46,428 nucleotides of DNA from CAZWSC01 sp964636385 (GTDB taxonomy: Bacteria; Eisenbacteria; RBG-16-71-46; CAIMUX01), in assembly GCA_964636385.1 (NCBI GenBank), contig CAZWSC010000100.1, positions 1 through 46,428 of the forward strand, given 5' to 3'. How positions within the stretch are numbered: position 1 is the stretch's first letter; every line of letters starts with the position of its first letter. The position numbers and the translations under genes are program-made. The notes beneath the pieces were generated by a model that worked only from the letters and a program-made list of their open reading frames with translations, searched no databases and was not told the DNA's origin. Below, in pieces: positions 38,872 to 46,428 of the stretch.

Positions 38872-40110
38872 CTACGCGTAGCGCCGGACCGCCAGTGTCG
38901 CGTTGTGCCCGCCGAATCCGAAGGAGTTGCTGAGAACGAAATCCACCTTCGCCTCTCTCGCATCATTGGGAACATAGTCGAGATCGCACTCCGGATCCGG
39001 TGTCCTGTAGTTGATTGTCGGCGGGACCACCTGGTTCCTGATCGCCAAAATGGAAGCCACCAGCTCAGCCGCCCCGGCAGCGCCGAGCATGTGGCCCGTC
39101 ATCGACTTGGTCGAACTCACAGGCAGCTTCCGGGCGTGGGCGCCGAACACCGACTTTATGGCCATGGTCTCGAACTTGTCGTTCAGGGGAGTCGACGTCC
39201 CATGAGCGTTGATGTAATCGACCTCCTCGGGCACCACCTCAGCGCTCTGCAGGGCCAGCTTCATCGCCCTTGCCGAGCCCTCGCCCCCGGGGGCGGGTGC
39301 CGTGATGTGGTGGGCATCTGCAGTGGCTCCGTACCCGACAAGCTCGGCGATGATCTCGGCACCCCTGGCCCGGGCGTGCGCCTCGCTCTCGAGGACAAGC
39401 ACTGCCGAGCCTTCCGCGATCACGAAGCCGTCCCTGTCCAGGTCAAAAGGCCTGCTGGATTCCGAAGGACTATCATTGCGCGTGCTGAGGGCCTTCATTG
39501 AGCAGAACCCGGCCATGGCAAGCGGGGTTACCGGCGATTCGCTACCCCCGGCAATGGCAGCATCCAGCTCACCGTGACGGATCATGCTGAAGGCCTCACC
39601 GATCGCGTGGGCTCCCGACGCGCAGGCGGACACGGTGGCGTAGTTCGCACCACGCGCCCCCCACATCATCGAGAGCATCCCCGAGGCCATGTCGGCGATC
39701 ATCATCGGCACGAAGAACGGGGACACCCGTCCCGGCCCCTTCTCGACAAGGATGCGATGCTGCGCTTCCCATGTAGTGGTGCCGCCGATTCCCGAACCGA
39801 TGATGCAGCCGATCCGGTTGCCGTCGTTCTCCGAGGTGTCCAACCCGCTCTGTGCCATTGCCTCCCTGCAGGCGGCCACGGCGTACTGGGTGAACGGGTC
39901 GGCCCTCTTTGCTTCCTTCCTGTCCATGTAGAGTGCCGGGTCGAACCCCTTCAACTCTCCGGCGATCCGGCTGTCCAGTTCGGACGCGTCGAAGTGCGTC
40001 ACCCCGACTATCCCGGAATGTCCGGCCAGAAGCCCCTTGTCGAACTCCGGCACGGACAATCCAAGGGGAGTGACCGCCCCCATACCGGTGATCACGACTT
40101 TCTGTTTCAT
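38872..40110 (-). CDS. fabF: 3-Oxoacyl-ACP synthase II
   Basis: A 412-residue KAS II that extends acyl-ACP with malonyl-ACP. The Cys-His-His triad is complete: VSACASGAHAIG (Cys163), NAHGTSTPLND and TKSMTGHMLGAAGA. The C-terminal SNSFGFGGHNATL is also typical. Length equals the family norm. It lies 47 bases after acpP, as in E. coli. It ends about 120 bases before rnc. Confidence 0.97.
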   Translation of the reverse strand: MKQKVVITGMGAVTPLGLSVPEFDKGLLAGHSGIVGVTHFDASELDSRIAGELKGFDPALYMDRKEAKRADPFTQYAVAACREAMAQSGLDTSENDGNRIGCIIGSGIGGTTTWEAQHRILVEKGPGRVSPFFVPMMIADMASGMLSMMWGARGANYATVSACASGAHAIGEAFSMIRHGELDAAIAGGSESPVTPLAMAGFCSMKALSTRNDSPSESSRPFDLDRDGFVIAEGSAVLVLESEAHARARGAEIIAELVGYGATADAHHITAPAPGGEGSARAMKLALQSAEVVPEEVDYINAHGTSTPLNDKFETMAIKSVFGAHARKLPVSSTKSMTGHMLGAAGAAELVASILAIRNQVVPPTINYRTPDPECDLDYVPNDAREAKVDFVLSNSFGFGGHNATLAVRRYA

Positions 40111-40157
40111 CCAGAGCTCCCCGCTGCCGGGAGGGTCTGAGACCCGGCCCGGGCCTG

Positions 40158-40406
40158 TTACTTCGCGGCTTCGAGATGGTCCTTCAGGTACGCGATCGCG
40201 TCGCCGACCTTCGCCATCTTCTCCGCGTCCTCGTCCGGAATCTCGATATCGAATGCCTCCTCCAGCGCCATGATCAGCTCGACGGTGTCGAGGGAATCCG
40301 CCCCAAGGTCGTCGACAAACGAGGCCTCCGGCGTCACCTTCTCAGGCGCAACACCGAGTTGCTCGACGATGATGTCCCGGATCTTCTGCTCGTAGTTGGT
40401 GCTCAT
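40158..40406 (-). CDS. acpP: Acyl carrier protein
   Basis: An 82-residue ACP, usual length. The phosphopantetheine Ser is in LGADSLDTVELIMALEE. The protein is strongly acidic. It shuttles growing acyl chains between the Fab enzymes encoded around it. The N-terminal stretch MSTNYEQKIRDIIVEQLGV is typical. The cluster order fabG-acpP-fabF is conserved. Confidence 0.98.
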   Translation of the reverse strand: MSTNYEQKIRDIIVEQLGVAPEKVTPEASFVDDLGADSLDTVELIMALEEAFDIEIPDEDAEKMAKVGDAIAYLKDHLEAAK

Positions 40407-40450
40407 GCCTTTCTCCCTTTCAGGGTTTCCCCCGTTCGTACCGTCCCGAC

Positions 40451-41203
40451 CTATCCCATCAGCATCCCGCCGTCCACCCTGACCGTCTGACCCGTCATAT
40501 AGCCGGCCAGTTCGGACGACAGGAAAGATACCACTCCAGCCACGTCATCGGGCCGGCCTATCCGGCCCATGGGAATCTGGCCCTTCAGACCCTCGCGAAC
40601 CGCATCGGTCAGTTCCCCGGTCATCCCGGTCTCTATGAAGCCGGGAGCCACCGCATTCACGGTGATACCCTTCTCCGCGAGCTCCCTCGCCAGCGAAACC
40701 GTCATCCCGATCAGTCCCGCCTTGGAGGCGGCATAGTTCGTCTGGCCCTTGTTTCCCATGATCCCCACGACCGAGGTCATGTTGACAATGCGCCCCCAGC
40801 GCAGTTTGAGCATCCCGCGGGCAAACGCCCTGGCGCAGTTGAAAGCGCCCTTGAGATTCGTCCCCAGCACGGCGTCCCAGTCTTCGTCCTTCAGGCGCAG
40901 GAAGAGGTTGTCCCGAGTGATCCCGGCGTTGTTGACGAGGATCGAGACGGGGCCGAACTCCTCCGCAATCCTCGCAGCCATTGACCCGACCTGCTCCGAG
41001 TTCGATATGTCGCAGCGGTAGTGGCTGCAGCGCCTGCCCAACTCCCTGATCTCGCGCACGGTTGGGCCTTCCGGATCACCCGTGCGGTCGGTCAGGACCA
41101 GGTCCGCTCCGTCGGCGGCAAGACGAAGGGCAACGGCCCTCCCGATCCCCCTGCTGCCGCCTGTCACCAGGGCGATGCGGCCCTCATGATCCAGTCCGCT
41201 CAT
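40451..41203 (-). CDS. fabG: 3-Oxoacyl-ACP reductase
   Basis: A 250-residue short-chain dehydrogenase from the ATG at 41203 (MSGLDHEGRIALVTGGSRGI); the frame is open further upstream only inside fabD. NADPH site TGGSRGIGRAVA, NNAG (VNNAGITRDNLFLRL), catalytic Ser (MTSVVGIMGN), YxxxK (YAASK) and PGFIETGMT. It reduces 3-oxoacyl-ACP in each elongation cycle. The start overlaps the fabD stop by 4 bases (ATGA), so translation is coupled. Confidence 0.96.
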   Translation of the reverse strand: MSGLDHEGRIALVTGGSRGIGRAVALRLAADGADLVLTDRTGDPEGPTVREIRELGRRCSHYRCDISNSEQVGSMAARIAEEFGPVSILVNNAGITRDNLFLRLKDEDWDAVLGTNLKGAFNCARAFARGMLKLRWGRIVNMTSVVGIMGNKGQTNYAASKAGLIGMTVSLARELAEKGITVNAVAPGFIETGMTGELTDAVREGLKGQIPMGRIGRPDDVAGVVSFLSSELAGYMTGQTVRVDGGMLMG

Positions 41204-42135
41204 GATCCCGCTCCTTCCTCCGCAAGATATGCCTGCACCTGCGCGGCATCCCCGACTGCGACCAGCGTTGCGGAGCGGTCCACAGCCTTCACAAGACCGG
41301 TCAGGACCTTTCCGGGACCCAGCTCTACGAAACGCTGCGCCCCCCACTCCAGGAGGTTTCGCACCGTCTGCTCCCAGAGAACCGGGGCGAGCAGCTGGTG
41401 CTCCAGGGATGCCCGGATGGCACCCGGCTCGACCACGGCATCGGCAGATGCATTCGCGATGACGGCGCAGCGCGGGGGCTGGAAGCCGGTCACGGCCAGG
41501 ATCTCCGCCAGGCCGCGGGCCGCCCCCTCCATCAGCGGCGAATGGAACGCGCCGCTCACCTCCAGGGGAACAACCCGCTTCGCGCCAGCCTCCCGCAATG
41601 CCTCCATCGCGCCCTCAACCGCCGCGCTCTCCCCGGATATGACAACCTGCACCGGGGAGTTCATGTTGGCCGCCTGCACCAGGCCCGGGACCCCCGCCAG
41701 TATCTCCGACACGCGGGCTCCGTCCATGCCGAGAACGGCGGCCATGGATCCGGGCCGATCCAAGCCGGCCTGGTACATCAGCTCACCGCGCCGCCGCACA
41801 AGGCGGAGTGCATCGGCGAAGGAAACCGCACCCGCGGCTGTGTAGGCGCTGTACTCACCCAGGCTGTGTCCGGCCGCACGCACACCCTCCCCCCCCATGG
41901 ACAACCCGAGGGCACGCACCACGGCCATGCTGTGCAGAAAGATCGCCGGCTGAGTGTTGCGTGTCTCGCGGAGCAGCTCGTCCGGTCCCTCGAAGCAGAT
42001 CGATCGCAGATCGCACCCCAGGATATCGTTCGCCCCGTCGTACAGCTCGCGAACGGCAGGGTACCCATCGTAAAGGTCCCTGCCCATGCCGACGTATTGC
42101 GCACCCTGACCGGGGAACAGATATGCCGTCTTCAC
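41200..42135 (-). CDS. fabD: Malonyl-CoA:ACP transacylase
   Basis: A 311-residue transacylase loading malonate onto ACP. FPGQGAQYVGMG at the start, the nucleophile in AGHSLGEYSAY, the Arg in RRRGELMYQAG, and the His in VSGAFHSPLM all fit. It lies 30 bases after fabH and overlaps fabG by 4 bases. Confidence 0.97.
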   Translation of the reverse strand: MKTAYLFPGQGAQYVGMGRDLYDGYPAVRELYDGANDILGCDLRSICFEGPDELLRETRNTQPAIFLHSMAVVRALGLSMGGEGVRAAGHSLGEYSAYTAAGAVSFADALRLVRRRGELMYQAGLDRPGSMAAVLGMDGARVSEILAGVPGLVQAANMNSPVQVVISGESAAVEGAMEALREAGAKRVVPLEVSGAFHSPLMEGAARGLAEILAVTGFQPPRCAVIANASADAVVEPGAIRASLEHQLLAPVLWEQTVRNLLEWGAQRFVELGPGKVLTGLVKAVDRSATLVAVGDAAQVQAYLAEEGAGS

Positions 42136-42165
42136 GCCCTGACTTCCTCCCTGAAACCAGCCGCC

Positions 42166-43155
42166 CTACCACCGCATCAGACAGGCGCCCCATGTCAGCC
42201 CGGCTCCGAAAGCGACCAGAAGGACCAGGTCGCCCTCCCTGACCCTTCCCCCGACTACGGCTTCGTCCAGTGCAAGCGGGATCGAGGCGGCCGATGTGTT
42301 CCCGTACTTGTGAATGTTGGAGAATACCTTTTCCATCGGGATGTTCAACCTCTTCGCGGTCGCTTCTATGATCCGGAAGTTTGCCTGGTGCGTTATCAGA
42401 CAGTCGACGTCGCCCGGCGTATACCCCGCCTCCTCCACTACCTGACGGGCCACCTCCTCCATCGTGCGGACTCCGATCTTGAACACCTCGTTCCCGCGCA
42501 TCCGGCAGAAGTGCAGCCCCTGGTCGATCGCCTCGTGGGAGATCGGCATTCGTGTCCCTCCGGCGGGCTGCTCGATGAGGCTGCCGTTGGTGCCGTCGGC
42601 ACCCAGACGGGAACCGATGATCCTGTGCCTCTCGTCGCCGGCCTGCACGACAACTGCGCCGGCGCCATCCCCGAACAGGACGCAGGTGGTACGATCCTTC
42701 CAGTTCGTGATGCTCGTGAGGAGTTCCACGCCGATGACAAGGACGTTGTCTGCCAGACCCGAAGCGATTGACGCGCGAGCCTGCTGCAGGGCGTACATGA
42801 AGCCTGAGCACCCTGCCAGTACGTCGAATGCAAAGGCCCGATCCGCACCGTAGCGGGCCTGGAGAGTGCAGGCTGTTGAAGGGAAGAGGTGATCCCCGGT
42901 CACCGTGCCGACGATTATCCCGTCAAGGTCCCGAGGCCTTAAGCCGGCCCGATCCATCGCGATACTACCGGCAGGACCGGCCAGATCCGAGGCGGCCGTT
43001 CCGGGCTCGAAAATGCGCCGTTCCCTGATTCCGCTACGGGTGATGATCCACTCGTCGGATGTGTCCACGATCCTCTCGAGATCCGCATTGGTCAGGATCT
43101 TCCCGGGGACATTCGACCCTGTGGATGCTATTCGAACATCCCTACCCCACTGCAT
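42166..43155 (-). CDS. fabH: 3-Oxoacyl-ACP synthase III
   Basis: A 329-residue KAS III starting fatty-acid synthesis by condensing an acyl-CoA with malonyl-ACP. Catalytic residues: Cys in LAGCSGFMYAL (Cys116), His in LITHQANFRIIE, Asn in GNTSAASIPLAL. The ATG at 43155 follows GAGGCGAGG; a GTG at 43173 (six codons upstream, with GAGAGG) is an alternative. Either start overlaps plsX (by 14 or 32 bases), so the two are translationally linked. Confidence 0.96.
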   Translation of the reverse strand: MQWGRDVRIASTGSNVPGKILTNADLERIVDTSDEWIITRSGIRERRIFEPGTAASDLAGPAGSIAMDRAGLRPRDLDGIIVGTVTGDHLFPSTACTLQARYGADRAFAFDVLAGCSGFMYALQQARASIASGLADNVLVIGVELLTSITNWKDRTTCVLFGDGAGAVVVQAGDERHRIIGSRLGADGTNGSLIEQPAGGTRMPISHEAIDQGLHFCRMRGNEVFKIGVRTMEEVARQVVEEAGYTPGDVDCLITHQANFRIIEATAKRLNIPMEKVFSNIHKYGNTSAASIPLALDEAVVGGRVREGDLVLLVAFGAGLTWGACLMRW

Positions 43156-44179
43156 CCTCGCCTCTGCTTTCACGAGTCAGTTCCTCTCTGATCTTGACAT
43201 CGATCCGCTCCGTGGCGCTGTGCCGGGCGGCGAGAACCGCGTTCATTATCGCCTTGGGGGTTGACCTGCCGTGAGCAATCACGACAACTCCATTCACCCC
43301 GAGGAGGGGGACTCCGCCATACTCCTCGTAATTCAAACGGTTTCTGAGCCTGTGTAGCAAGGGCCGAAGCATCAGGGCGCCGATCCTGTACTTGATATTG
43401 GCTGCCATCTCACGACGCGTCACCTCGACCACCATTCCCACCACGCTTTCCGCGAACTTCAGCAGGACATTGCCGGTGAACCCGTCCGTGACGATCACCT
43501 CCGTTGTGCCGCGAAGGATGTCGCGCCCTTCCACATTCCCGACGAAGTTGAGGCTGTCGCGAACGTCATCCATCATCCTGAAGGCCTGCCGGTAGATCTC
43601 GGACCCCTTGGAGCTCTCCTCGCCGATGTTGAGGAGCCCGACCTTGGGCTCGCTCACTCCCAGCACGTACTTCGCATAGACCTTCCCCATAAGGGCGAAC
43701 TGCAGTAGATGTACCGGCTTCACCCCCGAGGTGGCCCCCACGTCCAGCAGGACCACGTTACCTGTCGGTGTGGGAACGATGCTGCCGAGTGCGGGACGCA
43801 GCACTCCCTTCAGGCGTCCCAGCCCCAGCAGGGAGGCGGTGACAACAGCGCTGGTGTTCCCTGCGGACACGAAGGCATCTACCTTCCGCTCGGCAAGGAG
43901 CCGGGTCGCGACTACGATGGAGGAGTCCCGACGGCTGCGGTAGGCGCCGGGAACCGATTCGGCCATGCCTATCGAATCCCTGCAGTGCACGATCTCGCAG
44001 CGGCCGGTCTTCATGACGCCCTGCGGCAGGTGGCGGTTGATCTCCTCTTCATCCCCGACGAGGACCGCATTCAGGCGGCCGTCGCCGCGTTCAAGGGCAT
44101 CGAGAGTCCCCTGGACGACCGTGCCGGGCCCCAGGTCGGTGCCCATGGCATCGACGGCTACCCGGATTCGTTCAGACAT
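43142..44179 (-). CDS. plsX: Phosphate acyltransferase PlsX
   Basis: A 345-residue PlsX making acyl-phosphate from acyl-ACP for phospholipid synthesis. VAVDAMGTDLGP (usual A-M-G-G-D), SAGNTSAVVTASLL (usual A-G-N-T-G-A), PVHLLQFALMG, NIGEESSKGSE and VTDGFTGNVLLKFAES identify it. The two small substitutions look like lineage drift. It lies 84 bases after rpmF, an order (rpmF-plsX-fabH) shared with most bacteria. Confidence 0.95.
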   Translation of the reverse strand: MSERIRVAVDAMGTDLGPGTVVQGTLDALERGDGRLNAVLVGDEEEINRHLPQGVMKTGRCEIVHCRDSIGMAESVPGAYRSRRDSSIVVATRLLAERKVDAFVSAGNTSAVVTASLLGLGRLKGVLRPALGSIVPTPTGNVVLLDVGATSGVKPVHLLQFALMGKVYAKYVLGVSEPKVGLLNIGEESSKGSEIYRQAFRMMDDVRDSLNFVGNVEGRDILRGTTEVIVTDGFTGNVLLKFAESVVGMVVEVTRREMAANIKYRIGALMLRPLLHRLRNRLNYEEYGGVPLLGVNGVVVIAHGRSTPKAIMNAVLAARHSATERIDVKIREELTRESRGEDAVG

Positions 44180-44263
44180 GACCGCTCGATCCCCTCGTAC
44201 TCCTCGCTGTGCATCTGCCGGCAGGCTTGTTCATGGCAGGCTGGGAAATGGGGCGAGACCAGG

Positions 44264-44443
44264 CTACCCCTCCGTGGCGATGAACTCTTCGTCCCTGTAG
44301 TACCCGCACTCGGGGCAGACGTAGTGCGGCCTCTTGACGGCGCCGCAGTTGCGGCACTTGGAGGAACCGGGCGCAGCCAGCTTCCATTGTGCCTTTCGCT
44401 TGTTCTTGCGGCTGTGGGAATGCCGCCTCTTCGGAAGAGCCAT
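44264..44443 (-). CDS. rpmF: 50S ribosomal protein L32
   Basis: A 59-residue L32 from the ATG at 44443 (GGAGG 6 bases upstream). MALPKRRHSHSRKNKRKAQW is the family start, and the C-terminal zinc-ribbon Cys pairs CRNC and CPEC are both intact (zinc-binding C+ form). The frame is open further upstream but not in a plausible way. Located between yceD and plsX, the standard place. Confidence 0.97.
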   Translation of the reverse strand: MALPKRRHSHSRKNKRKAQWKLAAPGSSKCRNCGAVKRPHYVCPECGYYRDEEFIATEG

Positions 44444-44486
44444 GATGCCTCCAGGAACCGCAGACCGCCCTGGGCCCGCGGATCGC

Positions 44487-45029
44487 TCACGTTTGATCCT
44501 CCCGCAGGGCGTCCCAGCGGGGATCCCCGCGGAACGTCCGGCAGTCGCACTTCTCCCGGTTGCGGTTGCAGCCGCAAACAGGACAAAGCCCCAGGCAATC
44601 CCCGCTGCACACGAAGTGCCACGGGAGTTCCAGGAGCAACAGTTGACGGACCTCATCGGTCAGGTCCAGAGACAAGCCGTCATGATAGACGATCCCGGTG
44701 TCCTCTTCACGCAATTCTTGATCCGATCGGCGATCCCTGGATTCCTTCCGCTCAGCGAAGACCCGGAGCGTGGCCCGGATCTCATGCCCGACCGGATCAA
44801 GACAGCGGTCGCAGGGCATCTCGGTCCGGGCCGTTATCTCGCCACGGATATTGACCTTGTCCCCGGTCCTGTGCGCCGTGGCATCCAGACGAACCCTCCC
44901 GTCCAGGACGATCTGCCCGGGCTGGAGCCCCAGCTGCGCCCCCCAGGCAGACAGATCGATCCGGTTCTCCCCCTCCTCGAGCTGCCTGAGCCGGAGCAGG
45001 AATGGCCCCTCCTGCTGTCCGCCTGTCAC
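44487..45029 (-). CDS. yceD: DUF177 / YceD family protein
   Basis: A 180-residue member of the YceD family, which is linked to 23S rRNA accumulation in plants and E. coli. It has CDRCL in the middle and the zinc-like CSGDCLGLCPVCGCNRNREK followed by CDC near the end, then RGDPRWDALRE as is usual. It lies 43 bases before rpmF, the conserved neighbour. The start at 45029 is an estimate; no strong ribosome-binding site was decisive. Confidence 0.88.
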   Translation of the reverse strand: MTGGQQEGPFLLRLRQLEEGENRIDLSAWGAQLGLQPGQIVLDGRVRLDATAHRTGDKVNIRGEITARTEMPCDRCLDPVGHEIRATLRVFAERKESRDRRSDQELREEDTGIVYHDGLSLDLTDEVRQLLLLELPWHFVCSGDCLGLCPVCGCNRNREKCDCRTFRGDPRWDALREDQT

Positions 45030-45047
45030 CGGACCCGCCTCCCGCTC

Positions 45048-45464
45048 TCAGCCCCGCAGGCTCCTGGTGAGCCCGAAGAACCCGATCTCCTGGCGGGCTG
45101 TCCCGGGCGCATCGGATGCGTGGACCGAGTTGCGCTCGATGTTCATGGCGAAGTCCTTGCGGATGGTTCCCGCCTCGGCCTTCGCCGGATCGGTCGCACC
45201 GACGACCTTGCGGACGCGGGCTATGGCATCCTCGCCCTCAACGACCAGCACCACCACCCGGCCGGAGGACATGAAGGCTACCAGGGAGTCCACGAACGGC
45301 TTCCCCTCGTGGACCTTGTAGAACTCCCGCGCCTCTTCGGGCTTCAGCTCGACCATCTTCATCTGTGCAATCGTCAGCCCTGCCGCTTCGATCCGCTCCA
45401 GAATGCTGCCGATGAGGTTCCTCTCCGTCGCATCGGGCTTGATCATCATCAGTGTCTGTTCCAA
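45048..45464 (-). CDS. ndk: Nucleoside diphosphate kinase
   Basis: A 138-residue NDK that balances nucleoside triphosphate pools by a phospho-His intermediate. I propose the TTG at 45464: GGAGG lies 5 bases upstream (45470-45474) and the protein then begins LEQTLMMIKPDATERN, aligning with the family's M-E-x-T-L-x-I-I-K-P-D-A. An ATG four codons earlier (45476) has no ribosome-binding site. The active-site His is in IERNSVHASD. Between sucD (40 bases) and yceD. Confidence 0.94.
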   Translation of the reverse strand: MEQTLMMIKPDATERNLIGSILERIEAAGLTIAQMKMVELKPEEAREFYKVHEGKPFVDSLVAFMSSGRVVVLVVEGEDAIARVRKVVGATDPAKAEAGTIRKDFAMNIERNSVHASDAPGTARQEIGFFGLTRSLRG

Positions 45465-45504
45465 GTGAGCCTCCATAAGTTGGTACGGGACCGCTCCGGG
45501 GCCG

Positions 45505-46380
45505 TCAGGATCTGTCCAGGGCCTCCTGTACAAGACCCGCAATCTGCGATGGGACAACCGCAACAGGAATACCCGCAGCTTCGAGTGCCGCCGTCTTCTC
45601 GGCCGCGGTGCCAGATCCGCCGCTGATGATCGCGCCTGCATGACCCATGCGCTTGCCTGGCGGCGCCGTCCGGCCTGCGATGAAGGAGACCACCGGGGTC
45701 TTCATGTGCGACTTGACGTAGAGCGCCATCTCCTCCTCGGCAGTGCCGCCGATCTCCCCGATGGCGACCAGAACGCGCGTACCGGGGTCGGCCTCGAAGA
45801 GCGGCAGCAGATCCGTGAAACTGGTGCCCAGCACCGGATCGCCGCCGATCCCCACGCATGTCGACTGGCCGATTCCGTGACGGGTCAGCTGATGGACCAT
45901 CTCGTATGTGAGGGTCCCGCTGCGCGACACAACGCCGACCGGACCGGGGAGGTGGATGTCGCCCGGCATAATCCCGACCTTGCACTTCCCCGGGCTGATG
46001 AGACCCGGGCAGTTCGGCCCTATCAACCGGACACCCTTCTGATCAAGCTCGCGGACGACCGGGATCATGTCCAGCGTCGGGATCCCCTCGGTGACCGCGA
46101 CAACCAGCCTCACCCCTGCCGCGGCCGCTTCGAGGATCGCGTCGGCGGCGTGAGCGGGCGGCACGTAAACGGCCGAGGTGTTGGCGCCGGTCTTCGCGAC
46201 CGCCTCCTCCACAGTGTTATAGACCGGGATGCTGTCGACGCTGCTTCCACCCTTACCGGGGGTAACCCCGGCCACGACCTTCGTGCCGTATGCCTTCATC
46301 GACCTGGCGTGGAACGACCCGTCCCGCCCGGTGATCCCCTGCACGACCACCCTGGTATCGCTGTCAATGAGAATGCTCAC
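45505..46380 (-). CDS. sucD: Succinyl-CoA synthetase alpha subunit
   Basis: A 291-residue alpha subunit from a GTG at 46380. The CoA-binding Rossmann domain has VQGITGRDGSFHARSMKAYG, the phospho-His is in KRMGHAGAIISGGSGTAAEK, and GIGGDPVLGTSFTDLLPLF is typical. The enzyme interconverts succinyl-CoA and succinate with nucleotide (TCA cycle). It should be preceded by sucC, whose tail seems to reach the window edge. Confidence 0.96.
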   Translation of the reverse strand: MSILIDSDTRVVVQGITGRDGSFHARSMKAYGTKVVAGVTPGKGGSSVDSIPVYNTVEEAVAKTGANTSAVYVPPAHAADAILEAAAAGVRLVVAVTEGIPTLDMIPVVRELDQKGVRLIGPNCPGLISPGKCKVGIMPGDIHLPGPVGVVSRSGTLTYEMVHQLTRHGIGQSTCVGIGGDPVLGTSFTDLLPLFEADPGTRVLVAIGEIGGTAEEEMALYVKSHMKTPVVSFIAGRTAPPGKRMGHAGAIISGGSGTAAEKTAALEAAGIPVAVVPSQIAGLVQEALDRS

Positions 46381-46428
46381 GGTCTGATCCTCTCCCCGCC
46401 CGGACCCGCGTCCGGGGCCTGTGCCTGC
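46377..46428 (-). CDS. Possible C-terminal end of sucC (cut by window edge)
   Basis: The last 52 bases are open in the frame that ends in a TGA overlapping the sucD GTG (GTGA), encoding a tail QAQAPDAGPGGERIRP. The overlap and the strongly conserved sucC-sucD order make a C-terminal tail of the beta subunit plausible. The stretch is too short to show family residues, so this is a guess from context. Confidence 0.3.
   Translation of the reverse strand, partial: QAQAPDAGPGGERIRP

Noticed and set aside
1..46428. Search for CRISPR arrays, insertion sequences, prophage genes, tRNA and rRNA genes
   Set aside because: No regularly spaced repeats, transposase motifs, phage proteins or cloverleaf sequences were seen; the gaps between genes are all short.

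Overview
The window is a compact, high-GC bacterial chromosome segment with no mobile elements, CRISPR arrays, rRNA or tRNA genes that I can see. No gap between genes exceeds about 200 bases. The housekeeping genes are ordinary bacterial ones. A full-length SprA-like giant outer-membrane protein, a DUF4837 lipoprotein, a DUF3108 protein, a PorV/FadL-like barrel and LptF/LptG-type permeases point to the FCB side of the tree (Bacteroidota relatives). The high GC and non-Bacteroidota feel suggest an uncultured lineage such as Krumholzibacteriota, Eisenbacteria, Latescibacterota or Gemmatimonadota. The sequence alone does not settle which.

Layout, left to right. (1) 1-3565, minus strand: an exopolysaccharide export module made of a Wza-type secretin, a Wzz/GumC copolymerase, an ExeA-type AAA ATPase and a BY-kinase cut by the window edge. 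This set is typical of exosortase (XrtA)-type EPS loci. (2) 3641-17058, minus: a long translation/RNA-metabolism run, rimP-nusA-infB-ylxP-rbfA-truB-ribF-rpsO-pnp-M16 peptidase-dut, in nearly the order known from Bacillus. It is followed by a DUF3108 protein and an odd deoxyhypusine-synthase-like protein. (3) 17208-25184, minus: an M28 peptidase downstream of a 2303-residue SprA homologue. (4) 25383-27847, plus: lptF-lptG, divergent from sprA. (5) 27866-35938, minus: a TPR protein, an ECF sigma factor, its zinc anti-sigma factor, an HtrA/PDZ protein, DUF4837, aroB and pilT. Several of these genes overlap by a few bases. (6) 35999-37868, plus: a Tyr-rich lipoprotein and a PorV/FadL-like barrel behind the best sigma-70 promoter in the window. 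(7) 37940-46428, minus: sucD-ndk-yceD-rpmF-plsX-fabH-fabD-fabG-acpP-fabF-rnc, the classical fatty-acid-synthesis cluster.

How the parts fit: much of the window concerns the cell envelope (EPS export, LPS transport, SprA translocon, envelope-stress sigma factor, fatty acid supply) together with core RNA and translation functions. The most unusual items are these: an HtrA-like protein in the MucD position of a sigma/anti-sigma operon whose entire catalytic triad is replaced; an AroB with Met at a position where dehydroquinate synthases have a substrate-binding Lys; a deoxyhypusine-synthase-like protein lacking the expected catalytic lysine context; an SprA translocon outside an obvious type IX gene cluster; and structured leaders before rpsO, pnp, rnc and the rimP operon that look like autoregulatory sites.

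Start codons were chosen by Shine-Dalgarno spacing and family length. Stops are firm.
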